A DNA stretch of 64,000 nt. It comes from JAJPXC01 sp964510535 (GTDB lineage Bacteria; Bacteroidota; Bacteroidia; Bacteroidales; Muribaculaceae). How positions within the stretch are numbered: position 1 is the first letter of the stretch; each line of letters opens with the position of its first letter. The stretch is taken from NCBI GenBank assembly GCA_964510535.1, contig CAZECG010000001.1, positions 62,001 to 126,000 of the forward strand, read 5' to 3'. Positions 9,527-17,035 of this stretch are shown here, one piece after another. The notes below the pieces were generated by a model. That model was not told the DNA's origin. It was given only the letters and a program-made list of their open reading frames with translations, and searched no databases. Position numbers and translations under genes: made by a program.

Positions 9527-11017
9527 ATGCTAAGAAGAATCAGAATCGCATTAGCTTTAGTTTTTTTCATATCCATCACCATGCTGTTTCTCGACATCAC
9601 GGGATGCGTGCGCACATGGGTCGGATGGATGGCCAAAGTACAGTTTTTACCCGCCGTGATGGCACTTAACGTCCTCGTGATAGCGGCACTGATTGTGGTC
9701 ACATTAATTTTCGGGCGAATCTACTGCTCGGTTGTATGTCCGCTCGGCGTGATGCAAGACATCATAGCGCGACTCGGGCTTAGAGGGAAGAAAAATCGCA
9801 ACCGGTATTCTTATTCCACCGGGTTGGCATGGCTCAGATACACCATGCTCGGAGCACTCGTCGCCGCTATCGCAGTCGGTGTGGGATTAATACCCGCCCT
9901 ACTTGACCCCTACGGAGCCTACGGACGCATCGCGCAGAATCTGTTCGCGCCAATCTACGGATGGCTCAACAACCTGCTCGCCAAAGTGGCAGAGAGCCAG
10001 GACAGTTATCTGTTTTACCGAACCGACGTGTGGATTCGCGACTCTGTGACATTCACCATAGCCGCCATAACGTTGATAGCCATAGCCATCCTCGCATGGC
10101 GCAACGGTCGCACCTACTGCAACACAATCTGCCCGGTGGGGACAGTGCTTGGCGCGCTTGCCCGATTCTCATGGCTTAAACCTGTAATCGACACAAGCAA
10201 GTGCAACAGTTGCGGACTCTGCGCCCGCCGCTGCAAGGCCGCTTGCATCAACAGTAAGGAACACCGCATAGACTACTCGCGGTGCGTGACCTGCTTTGAC
10301 TGCATAGACAATTGTCGCCAAGGGGCAATCAGCTACCGCCGACGTCGCAGCGATAAAACGCAGAGCGACAGCACCGAATCGACTGCCGATGAGTCGCGGC
10401 GCAGTTTCTTGACGGGATTAGGTGTCCTGGCGACCACAGCGGCAATAGAAGCCAAAAGTGTGAAAGTCGACGGCGGTCTTGCCGTAATCCTTGACAAGAA
10501 AGCGCCTCGGCGCGTCACCCCGATAGTGCCGCCCGGCGCACAAGGTGTCAGACATCTCGCCGAACATTGCACAGGTTGCCAACTATGCGTCGCGGCGTGT
10601 CCCAACGGCGCGTTGAGACCGTCAACTAAAATCGACCATCTGTTGCGCCCCGTGTCATCGTATGAGCGCGGCTACTGCCGACCGGAATGTACGGCTTGTT
10701 CGGAAGTCTGCCCCGCCGGAGCGATATTACCAATCACCAAAGCCGAAAAATCATCCACACAAATCGGTCACGCCGTGTGGGTAATGGAAAACTGCGTGCC
10801 GCTCGCCGACGGCGTGGAGTGTGGCAACTGCGCTCGCCACTGCCCCGCCGGAGCAATCACGATGGTACCATCGGAGCAGGGCAACGACAGCTCGCCAAAA
10901 ATTCCGGCAATCAACGAAGAACGTTGCATAGGGTGCGGAGCGTGCGAAAACCTATGTCCCGCCCGTCCGTTCAGCGCGATTTATGTTGAAGGGCATGAAC
11001 GCCACAGAACAATCTAA
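9527..11017 (+). CDS. NapH/NapG-like membrane polyferredoxin fusion
   Basis: About 496 residues. The N-terminal half is NapH-like: membrane helices, GRIYCSVVCPLGVMQD, a second CNTICPVGT loop, then two 4Fe-4S motifs (CNSCGLCARRCKAAC and CVTCFDCIDNCRQGA). A second module begins with an internal RRSFLTG twin-arginine-like motif plus a hydrophobic stretch (nt about 10396–10450). It ends in four more cysteine clusters (CTGCQLCVAACPNGA, CTACSEVCPAGA, CGNCARHCPAGA, CIGCGACENLCPARP), as in NapG. It therefore looks like a NapH–NapG fusion, an electron conduit from the quinone pool to a periplasmic partner. No nitrate reductase is nearby. The next gene, a Tat-exported ferredoxin oxidoreductase, is the obvious partner; that pairing is inference. 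Confidence 0.85.
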   Translation: MLRRIRIALALVFFISITMLFLDITGCVRTWVGWMAKVQFLPAVMALNVLVIAALIVVTLIFGRIYCSVVCPLGVMQDIIARLGLRGKKNRNRYSYSTGLAWLRYTMLGALVAAIAVGVGLIPALLDPYGAYGRIAQNLFAPIYGWLNNLLAKVAESQDSYLFYRTDVWIRDSVTFTIAAITLIAIAILAWRNGRTYCNTICPVGTVLGALARFSWLKPVIDTSKCNSCGLCARRCKAACINSKEHRIDYSRCVTCFDCIDNCRQGAISYRRRRSDKTQSDSTESTADESRRSFLTGLGVLATTAAIEAKSVKVDGGLAVILDKKAPRRVTPIVPPGAQGVRHLAEHCTGCQLCVAACPNGALRPSTKIDHLLRPVSSYERGYCRPECTACSEVCPAGAILPITKAEKSSTQIGHAVWVMENCVPLADGVECGNCARHCPAGAITMVPSEQGNDSSPKIPAINEERCIGCGACENLCPARPFSAIYVEGHERHRTI

Positions 11018-11031
11018 CCGCTATTGGAGCT

Positions 11032-12438
11032 ATGAAACTGGAAAAAAAGAGCAACACAATAGACCGCCGCGCGTTTATCAAGCGCGTCGGCGCAGGCGCG
11101 GCGGTGGCCTCGGCAGCCCTCGCCGGGTGCAAAACCGACAACGCCTCGGGTGACGATGAAATCACAGCCGACGGCGAGATAGCTAAAGACCAGATGACCT
11201 ATCGCACCAACCCCAAAACGGGTGAAAAGGTGTCGATTTTGGGATACGGGTGCATGAGATGGCCGACAAAAAAAGCAGGCGAAGATGACGTGATAGACCA
11301 AGAGGAGGTGAACCGCCTGGTCGACACCGCCATAGAACACGGTGTCAACTACTTTGACACATCGCCCGCCTACTGCAAAGGAGAATCGGAACACGCCACA
11401 GGGATAGCACTGAGCCGACACCCCCGCGACAAATATTTCATAGCCACGAAATTGTCGAATTTCGCCCCCGAGACCTGGAGCCGAGAGGAGTCGATAGCGA
11501 TGTATCGCAACTCGTTCAAAGAGCTTCAGACCGATTATATCGACTACATGTTGCTCCACGCAATAGGTATGGGCGACGACGGCATGGATGCTTTCAACAA
11601 GCGTTATATCGACAACGGCATTCTCGACTTCCTCGTCGCCGAGCGTGAGGCCGGACGCATTCGCAACCTCGGATTCTCATATCACGGCGACATCAAGGTG
11701 TTTGACCTGATGTTGTCGCAGCACGACAAATACCGATGGGATTTCGTGCAGATACAGCTCAACTACCTTGACTGGAAACACGCCAAAGAGATTAACGCAC
11801 GAAATACCAACGCCGAGTATCTTTACGGCGAGCTGGCGAAGCGCAACATTCCCGCCGTCATCATGGAGCCGCTTCTCGGCGGCAGATTGTCGAAAGTGCA
11901 CGACCACATAGTGGCACGACTGAAGCAACGCGAACCGAGCCGAAGCGTAGCGTCGTGGGCTTTCAGATATGCGGCGACCCACGGCGGAGTGTTGACGGTG
12001 TTGAGCGGTATGACCTATATGGAGCACCTTCTCGACAACCTGCGCACCTTCTGTCCGCTTAAGCCGCTTAGCCGGGAGGAGGTGGAGTTCCTGTATGACA
12101 CGGCCGACTTGATGGTGCAGTATCCGACCGTGCCGTGCAACGACTGCAAATATTGTATGCCATGCCCCTACGGCATAGACATACCGTCGATATTGACCCA
12201 CTACAACAAGTGTGTCAACCAGGGGAACGTTCCCGAGAGCTCGCAAGCCGAGAACTACCGAGAGGCCCGACGCGCATTTCTTGTGGGATATGACCGCAGC
12301 GTCCCGCGCCTGCGCCAAGCCGACCACTGCATAGGGTGCAACCAGTGCGCGCCCCATTGCCCCCAATCGATAGACATACCGCGAGAGTTGCAACGCATCA
12401 ACGGGTTTGTGGAACAGCTGAAACAGGGCACTCTATGA
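11032..12438 (+). CDS. Tat-type ferredoxin aldo/keto reductase
   Basis: 468 residues. The N-terminus has a twin-arginine motif (RRAFIKR, residues 13–19) followed by a hydrophobic stretch and a lipobox-like LAGC. This suggests export by Tat, perhaps as a lipoprotein. The central domain is an aldo/keto reductase: ILGYGCMRWP, GVNYFDTSPAYCKGESE, DYIDYMLLH, RIRNLGFSYHG. The C-terminus carries two 4Fe-4S clusters (CNDCKYCMPCPYGIDIP and CIGCNQCAPHCPQSIDIP). It follows the polyferredoxin gene by 14 bases and overlaps the DUF1893 gene (ATGA). An exported member would more likely take electrons from the membrane polyferredoxin than from NADPH; this is inference. Confidence 0.88.
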   Translation: MKLEKKSNTIDRRAFIKRVGAGAAVASAALAGCKTDNASGDDEITADGEIAKDQMTYRTNPKTGEKVSILGYGCMRWPTKKAGEDDVIDQEEVNRLVDTAIEHGVNYFDTSPAYCKGESEHATGIALSRHPRDKYFIATKLSNFAPETWSREESIAMYRNSFKELQTDYIDYMLLHAIGMGDDGMDAFNKRYIDNGILDFLVAEREAGRIRNLGFSYHGDIKVFDLMLSQHDKYRWDFVQIQLNYLDWKHAKEINARNTNAEYLYGELAKRNIPAVIMEPLLGGRLSKVHDHIVARLKQREPSRSVASWAFRYAATHGGVLTVLSGMTYMEHLLDNLRTFCPLKPLSREEVEFLYDTADLMVQYPTVPCNDCKYCMPCPYGIDIPSILTHYNKCVNQGNVPESSQAENYREARRAFLVGYDRSVPRLRQADHCIGCNQCAPHCPQSIDIPRELQRINGFVEQLKQGTL

Positions 12439-12851
12439 ATCCGCGCGAACTGCATGAACGGCTCGCCGAGGAGGGTCACACGCTCGCTGTGGATAACGAC
12501 GGCAAAACCACTTTTTTCGACGGGCGCGGCATAGCCGACCTTTACCGCTTATATCGCGAACAGCCCGAGCTTCTGAAAGGGAGCACCATCGCCGACAAGA
12601 TTGTGGGGAAAGGCGCAGCGGCGTTGATGATAGCCGGCGGCGTGACGCGGCTCTATGCTGGCACGGTGAGCCGCGGAGCGTTGGAGCTTTTGCGGACTTC
12701 GGCGGTGGATACCGAATTTGAGCAGGCCACCGACCATATCATCAACCGCAGCGGCGACGGATGGTGTCCGGTGGAGCGGCTGTGCCGCGACTGCCGCGAC
12801 GTGGCGGGGTGCATCGAGAAGATAGATGAATTTATGAACCGAAAAGGATAA
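12435..12851 (+). CDS. DUF1893 domain protein
   Basis: 138 residues, no signal peptide. The core GKGAAALMIAGGVTRLYAGTVSRGALELL is characteristic of DUF1893. The C-terminal third has a Cys cluster (CPVERLCRDCRDVAGC) that could bind metal or an iron–sulfur cluster. The start ATG overlaps the TGA of the aldo/keto reductase gene, so translation is coupled. An in-frame ATG further upstream (12336) lies inside that gene and was discarded. The function of DUF1893 is not established. The neighbours suggest a link to redox or cofactor metabolism. Confidence 0.82.
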   Translation: MNPRELHERLAEEGHTLAVDNDGKTTFFDGRGIADLYRLYREQPELLKGSTIADKIVGKGAAALMIAGGVTRLYAGTVSRGALELLRTSAVDTEFEQATDHIINRSGDGWCPVERLCRDCRDVAGCIEKIDEFMNRKG

Positions 12852-12863
12852 TCGACAGAAAAA

Positions 12864-13379
12864 ATGAAAAATAAAGGAGCTACGACAGATTTATACACAC
12901 CAGGTTACAGCGACGCAAAGACATACTTGTTGGCGGCACTATTCGTGATAGGCAACGTGGCGGTGCCGCAGCTATGCCACCTCGCCGCGCTCGGCGGCCC
13001 CCGCTGGCTGCCCATCTACTTTTTCACGCTTATAGCAGGATATAAGTACGGCTGGAAAACGGGGTTGCTGACGGCGTTGGCGTCGGCTGCAATCAACCAC
13101 GGCTTGTTCGGGATGCCATCGACGGCAGCACTGCCCGCCATATTGGTGAAATCGAGCGCATTGGCGTTGATAGCGGGCATCGTTTCACGGAAATTTGGCC
13201 GAGTGAGCGTGACGGGAATCGCATTGACCGTGGCAGGCTATCAGACCGTCGGCACGCTTGCCGAATGGGCGATGAGCGGCTCGGCAAGCACGGCGTTGCA
13301 AGATGTCGCAATAGGCTATCCGGGGCTGATGGTGCAAACGCTCGGCGGCTACCTGTTGCTCCGCGCCCTAAGCCGATAA
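12864..13379 (+). CDS. ECF-type transporter S component-like membrane protein
   Basis: 171 residues with about five transmembrane helices. The arrangement GPRWLPIYFFTLIAGYKYGWKTGLLTALASAAINHGLFGMP resembles the substrate-binding S subunit of energy-coupling-factor vitamin transporters. No ATPase or T subunit is nearby, which is normal when the energising module is shared or absent. It lies 12 bases after the DUF1893 gene in the same run. The substrate cannot be read from sequence. Its stop is only two bases from the stop of the convergent regulator gene. Confidence 0.7.
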   Translation: MKNKGATTDLYTPGYSDAKTYLLAALFVIGNVAVPQLCHLAALGGPRWLPIYFFTLIAGYKYGWKTGLLTALASAAINHGLFGMPSTAALPAILVKSSALALIAGIVSRKFGRVSVTGIALTVAGYQTVGTLAEWAMSGSASTALQDVAIGYPGLMVQTLGGYLLLRALSR

Positions 13380-13381
13380 GA

Positions 13382-13663
13382 TTACATGGGGATGTATTGT
13401 TTCAGCGATTCGACGTACTCGACAAAAGCATTGCGCCCGTTGTCGGTTATCCGGGCTGTTGTCCGCGTCTTCTTCCCTACAAATCCTTTTTCAACGACGA
13501 TATACCCGGCAGCGGAGAGTTTGTCGAGCTGCACACTTAGATTTCCGGCTGTCGATTCTGTTTTCTCTTTAAGATAGACGAAATCGGCTTCTTCCACATT
13601 CATGAGAATCGACATTACGCCCAATCTCAACTGAGAATGCAATAATGGGTTCAACTCTCTCAT
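13382..13663 (-). CDS. Winged-helix transcriptional regulator (MarR/ArsR-like fold)
   Basis: 93 residues: MRELNPLLHSQLRLGVMSIL, then an HTH region (LKEKTESTAGNLSVQLDKLSAAGYIVVEKGF) and a wing (GKKTRTTARITDNGRNAF). This layout is typical of the small winged-helix DNA-binding proteins (Pfam HTH_34) found next to membrane proteins in Bacteroidetes. The ATG at 13661–13663 overlaps the stop of the membrane-protein gene by four bases, so the pair is translationally coupled. The longer open frame upstream belongs to that gene's sequence. Two near-identical palindromes upstream of the operon are the likely binding sites of this dimeric regulator (inference). Confidence 0.85.
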   Translation of the reverse strand: MRELNPLLHSQLRLGVMSILMNVEEADFVYLKEKTESTAGNLSVQLDKLSAAGYIVVEKGFVGKKTRTTARITDNGRNAFVEYVESLKQYIPM

Positions 13664-14289
13664 AATTCCCGTTTTGCCTTTGAGTTGAGTATGTGTCCGG
13701 GAACTATCATCATTGCTGCGAACGCGATGATGAAAAGCGGCATGAACCATGTGGCCACAAGGGCGATATGAGCCGAGATACAACACAGGGTGAAAAGTCC
13801 GATTAAAAGTCCGACACCGCCTCCCGCAATGAGAGATTTTTCGTTGATTATCAATCCCTGCATGATTTCAGCCATAGGGACGATAATGAAAGCTAAAGCT
13901 AACATCATGCTCCACGAATCTTTTCCTCCGATTAAAAGAAATCCAAGAGATAAAAAGACAGAAGCGATAGCCGCCCACCCCACAACTGACCACATACCGG
14001 AAGATAGTCGGTCGGTATAGCTCATAATTCCTTTTTCCATGCGCTTTCTCTTAGCCATAATAGGAGTGACGATGCCGCCTATCAGCCAAACGAGAAACCA
14101 CAGCCAGTTTACGGCCGGATTTTGGGTTGCCACGAGAAGCACCCATATAAGTGCCGCTACCGCAATGGTTAAGTATCCCCACATGAGGAGGATGTCGCCA
14201 CAGCCTTTCACGAGACGGTCTTTTGTGCGTGAGATCATTGACGTAATGATTTCGATGCTCTCGACTTCTGTAATCTTTTTTTCTTCCAT
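13660..14289 (-). CDS. Membrane protein partnered with the winged-helix regulator
   Basis: 209 residues. After about 30 cytoplasmic residues there are five to six hydrophobic helices (LLMWGYLTIAVAALIWVLL; WLWFLVWLIGGIVTPIMA; MMLALAFIIVPMAEIMQGL and others). I do not recognise a named family. It is cotranscribed with the regulator (4-base overlap), so it may be the sensor, the target or an immunity-like partner of that system. It has its own promoter with an embedded palindrome. Confidence 0.75.
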   Translation of the reverse strand: MEEKKITEVESIEIITSMISRTKDRLVKGCGDILLMWGYLTIAVAALIWVLLVATQNPAVNWLWFLVWLIGGIVTPIMAKRKRMEKGIMSYTDRLSSGMWSVVGWAAIASVFLSLGFLLIGGKDSWSMMLALAFIIVPMAEIMQGLIINEKSLIAGGGVGLLIGLFTLCCISAHIALVATWFMPLFIIAFAAMMIVPGHILNSKAKREL

Positions 14290-14319
14290 AATCGAAGTTG
14301 TTTTAAGTTTGATAAAATG

Positions 14320-14334
14320 GTTTATATTATAAAC
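14320..14334. promoter_or_regulatory. Proximal operator-like palindrome
   Basis: GTTTATATTATAAAC is a perfect inverted repeat (7-base arms, one central base) 31 bases upstream of the membrane-protein start. It matches the distal palindrome at 14405–14421 at all but one position of the 15-base core. It probably lies in the transcribed leader. Confidence 0.65.
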
Positions 14335-14392
14335 TACTCATTGAAAAAGAAAGGGCAAACTCTTGCGTAGTCGCTCCATCTCTTTTCGGCTG

Positions 14393-14424
14393 CAAATATA
14401 AAGCGGTTTATGTTATAAACCAAA
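14393..14424 (-). promoter_or_regulatory. Promoter of the membrane-protein/regulator operon
   Basis: On the minus strand TTTG (14421–14424), 20 bases, TATATTTG (14393–14400). The spacer is occupied by the distal palindrome, so a protein bound there would block RNA polymerase. Confidence 0.8.
14405..14421. promoter_or_regulatory. Distal operator-like palindrome inside the promoter spacer
   Basis: GGTTTATGTTATAAACC has 7-base arms around a 3-base centre. It sits between the -33 and -7 elements of the operon promoter and is 86 bases centre to centre from the second copy. The position fits repression, probably by the winged-helix protein encoded in this operon. Confidence 0.7.
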
Positions 14425-14683
14425 TTTTGGGATAATTATTTCCCTGTTTTTTTCATTTGTAGAAAAATATACGGATGACTGTTGCCAATTCTTTTCATTG
14501 GTCAAGACATTAATGTTTGGTTTGGTTCGTGATTTTATATGTTTGAAACAACCTAGTGCATCCCCTCTTTCGCAAAAAAGACGCTCTGATATAACGGCAA
14601 TAGCATCTTATGATTGTGACACCGTAGCATTCCGCCGTTGATAGAGGCTCTAATCGCCTTGTCATTGGTTTCTAATCAGAGTA
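14425..14683. other. Intergenic stretch without a recognisable gene
   Basis: AT-rich spacer between the regulator promoter and the candidate ncRNA promoter. I see no open frame with coding character, no tRNA and no repeat element. Confidence 0.5.
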
Positions 14684-14713
14684 TTGCCGTGTCTGAATTT
14701 ATTGTTAACTTTG
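14684..14713 (+). promoter_or_regulatory. Promoter of the candidate structured RNA
   Basis: TTG (14684–14686), 19 bases, TAACTTTG (14706–14713). It fits the Bacteroidetes consensus although no protein start follows closely. Confidence 0.65.
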
Positions 14714-14718
14714 CATCC

Positions 14719-15030
14719 AACTTCCACGCCTTGAGCCGTTAGGAGTAGCGGCAGGCGGGAGGTCTTTTACATAAGAAAGCGTGTATTGACGCTTGTTCTT
14801 GGTTATTCGGAACTTAGGACACTCTGAAAACTCACCAAAGGACAATGCAACGATGGGCGCCACGGGTATGTTTATACCTATCCGGCTCATTTCAAGTATT
14901 ATGGTTGAAATGGGCTTGGGTGTATTCACATATAGGCGTGGAGTCTTTGTTGCTCAATCCGGTGAGTTGGGCAGTCCTAAGGCCTCGAATAGCGGAGTGA
15001 GCAAATACAAGGCTCCCGCTTTTCTTTTTT
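14719..15030 (+). ncRNA. Candidate stand-alone structured non-coding RNA, about 310 nt
   Basis: The transcript predicted from the promoter at 14684–14713 contains four clear stems. One is at 14773–14800 (AAGAAAGCGT pairing with ACGCTTGTTCTT around a two-base bulge). One is at 14865–14878 (GGTAT/ATACC). One is an 11-base-pair hairpin at 14885–14915 (GCTCATTTCAA/TTGAAATGGGC). The last is a long terminal stem at 14936–15019, whose arms include GGAG/CTCC and TGCTCA/TGAGCA. A U-tract (15020–15030) follows at once, so the last stem doubles as an intrinsic terminator. The open frame crossing the region runs straight through the terminator and the tRNA, so it is not a protein gene. I cannot assign a family: tmRNA and RNase P hallmarks are absent, while a 6S-type or unclassified Bacteroidales RNA remains possible. 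Confidence 0.55.
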
Positions 15031-15055
15031 ATTTATCAATTGCCATTCGGATACG

Positions 15056-15096
15056 AAAAAAGGGTCACCGAATGTTGCCGACTCAGAGACCCTTTT
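15056..15096 (-). terminator. Intrinsic terminator of tRNA-Arg
   Basis: On the minus strand AAAGGGTC (15088–15095) pairs with GACCCTTT (15059–15066), followed by a T-run. It begins a few bases after the tRNA 3' end. Confidence 0.8.
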
Positions 15097-15097
15097 G

Positions 15098-15171
15098 TGA
15101 TCCGGATGCGACTCGAACGCATGACCGTCTGCTTAGAAGGCAGATGCTCTATCCAGCTGAGCTACCGGACC
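15098..15171 (-). tRNA. tRNA-Arg, anticodon TCT
   Basis: 74 bases on the minus strand. The acceptor stem GGTCCGG pairs with CCGGATC (one G-U) and is followed by discriminator A. The D-arm (TAGCTCAGCTGGATAGAGC), the anticodon arm TCTGC–CTTCTAA–GCAGA with anticodon TCT, and the T-arm (GCGTTCGAGTCGC) are all intact. CCA is not encoded. A promoter lies upstream and a terminator directly downstream, so it is a single-gene transcription unit. Confidence 0.97.
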
Positions 15172-15218
15172 ATCTTTCCATGCGACGCGATAACAGCGGC
15201 ACAATCGTTTTGAGAGCG

Positions 15219-15250
15219 CAAAGGTAAGCATTTCCTCTGAAAAGCGCAAA
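15219..15250 (-). promoter_or_regulatory. Promoter of tRNA-Arg
   Basis: On the minus strand TTTG (15247–15250), 20 bases, TACCTTTG (15219–15226), about 48 bases before the mature tRNA 5' end. Confidence 0.75.
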
Positions 15251-15474
15251 ACGAAATTTCCAATTCAGGAGGAGTTTGTGGAAAATGACGGCTGAAAAAG
15301 AATTGCGAAGATTGGAGGTTGTCAGTTAAAAACCTATAAAAATGGATATATTTGTCTTAATTCAGCATTAGCGGTTTGCGGCTAACGAGCTAAGTTTTAA
15401 TTTTGTAGAGTTTTAATTGGCCACATTTTTACGATTTGGATAGCCGCAAACATCCATAGTTCACAAAATGTTGC

Positions 15475-15482
15475 TAACTTTG
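15475..15482 (+). promoter_or_regulatory. Likely -7 box for the DUF6242–bamA run
   Basis: TAACTTTG 21 bases before the ATG at 15504. No clear TTTG sits 19–20 bases upstream, so the call rests on the -7 element alone. Confidence 0.45.
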
Positions 15483-15503
15483 CACGTTGAAAAATAATGT
15501 TTT

Positions 15504-17009
15504 ATGTCGAAAAAACTGCTTTATTTCATCATATCGCTTGTTTCCGTGTCAATCATCAGCTCGTGCAACAAGGACTCTGATAGCGGGGTTATCACCTCGT
15601 CATCGTCGACTGTAGTTGTGTCGTCTTTCTCGCTCTCAAAGGATGAGAAAGTGCTTATCGGTCTTGACTCGGTGTTTTTTTCCATAGACCTGGCATCGGC
15701 GCAGGTATTCAACGCGGACTCCCTCCCTCTTGGGACTGACGTGAGCCGTCTTGTGCCTAAAATCGGTGTTGAGGGGTGCTCTGTGGCCGAGCTGCACTTC
15801 AGCCGCGCCAACAAGCCCGACACGGTGGTCAACTACCTCACAAACCCCACCGACACGATTGACTTCAGTATGGGGCAGGTGAAATTGCATTTGGCTTCGG
15901 CCAACCTCGAAGCCGAGCGCGACTACTATATCAGCGTCAACGTACACAAGATGAAGCCCGACTCGCTATACTGGAACCGCACGGCTCGCCGCAATCTGCC
16001 CACAAGCATAGGAGTCCCCGGAGAACAAAAAACCGTTGTCTACAAAGGTCTCACCGTGTGTCTGACCGCATCAGGGACTAACTATTGCTTTGCCACAGCA
16101 GCCAATCCCGGCGACGACAACTGGACAACACAGGTCGCGACATTCCCGTTCACACCCGCCGTTGAAACCTTGTCGGCCACTACCGACGCGCTCTACATCA
16201 CCGACACGGCAGGTAGACTGTACCGCTCGACCGATGGAGCCGCGTGGACCGACTGCGGCTTGACTCTCCACTACATCTACGGAGGCTACGAAGACCGACT
16301 GCTCGCTGTCGAGAAGCGCGGGACGGCATACTACCACGTCACCTACCCCGCCACCACGACGACCGCCGTTCCCGAAGGGTGCCCCGTGGAAGGCACCAGC
16401 CAGATTGCCACATTCGCCAACAAGTGGAGCGACAGCCAACAGGCTTATATGCTCGGCGGCGTGACCGCAGATGGTTCGCTGACCGGCTCGATGTGGGGCT
16501 ATGACGGACGCAGATGGGCTAAAATCAGCCAGCAGGAAGTCCCGGCCGGCAAAGGGAGGACGATGTTCTCATACGTCACATTCCAGACCGACTCGACAAG
16601 CTGGAGGACCAAGTCATACACCACACTGGTGGTTCTTGGCGGCCAAAACGCTGCCGGGGCAAACGACAAGACCGTCTACATATCTCTCAACATGGGGCTG
16701 AACTGGAAAAAGGCCGACGCTCTGCTGCAACTCCCCGACTATATCCCCGCAATGTATAACTCACAGGCCATCTTGGCCAACTCGACTCTGACAGTCAACA
16801 AAGCGTCAAGCCATTGGGAGGAGCTGTCATCGTCACCGCTGCCGCGCTGGTACCGGCTCGCCGCAAGCCCAGCTACCGCCGGCGAACCGATCACCGCGTG
16901 GGAATGCCCCTACATCTACCTTTTCGGCGGCAAATCAGTCGACGGCACACTTTACAACACCGTGTGGCGCGGAGTCATCAACCGACTGAGCTTTAAACCG
17001 CTACAATAA
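15504..17009 (+). CDS. DUF6242-type beta-propeller lipoprotein
   Basis: 501 residues. A lipoprotein signal peptide ends in IISSC (Cys at residue 21). The N-terminal domain (about 30–160) precedes a galactose-oxidase/Kelch-like propeller, with repeats such as ALYITDTAGRLYRSTDGAAWTDCG and TSQIATFANKWSDSQQAYMLGGV. It ends CPYIYLFGGKSVDGTLYNTVWRGVINRLSF. This architecture corresponds to the Bacteroidetes DUF6242 lipoproteins. It is probably tethered to the outer membrane, with unknown function. It opens the plus-strand run leading to uppS and bamA (26 bases before the DUF6089 gene). Confidence 0.75.
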   Translation: MSKKLLYFIISLVSVSIISSCNKDSDSGVITSSSSTVVVSSFSLSKDEKVLIGLDSVFFSIDLASAQVFNADSLPLGTDVSRLVPKIGVEGCSVAELHFSRANKPDTVVNYLTNPTDTIDFSMGQVKLHLASANLEAERDYYISVNVHKMKPDSLYWNRTARRNLPTSIGVPGEQKTVVYKGLTVCLTASGTNYCFATAANPGDDNWTTQVATFPFTPAVETLSATTDALYITDTAGRLYRSTDGAAWTDCGLTLHYIYGGYEDRLLAVEKRGTAYYHVTYPATTTTAVPEGCPVEGTSQIATFANKWSDSQQAYMLGGVTADGSLTGSMWGYDGRRWAKISQQEVPAGKGRTMFSYVTFQTDSTSWRTKSYTTLVVLGGQNAAGANDKTVYISLNMGLNWKKADALLQLPDYIPAMYNSQAILANSTLTVNKASSHWEELSSSPLPRWYRLAASPATAGEPITAWECPYIYLFGGKSVDGTLYNTVWRGVINRLSFKPLQ

Positions 17010-17035
17010 CTAAAAAAGATTCTCTCTCGCAAATA

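Larger units (their letters stand above)
15172..15503. other. Spacer between tRNA-Arg and the DUF6242 gene
   Basis: About 330 bases without a coding frame. It holds the tRNA promoter at 15219–15250 (minus) and two TAnnTTTG boxes on the plus strand: TATATTTG at 15347–15354 and TAACTTTG at 15475–15482. The latter is 21 bases before the DUF6242 ATG and is the better candidate, although its upstream half is weak. Confidence 0.5.

Noticed and set aside
14793..15227. Open frame containing ATRTHDRLLRRQMLYPAELPDH
   Set aside because: This phrase is the well-known spurious translation across an antisense tRNA-Arg. The frame also crosses the ncRNA terminator.
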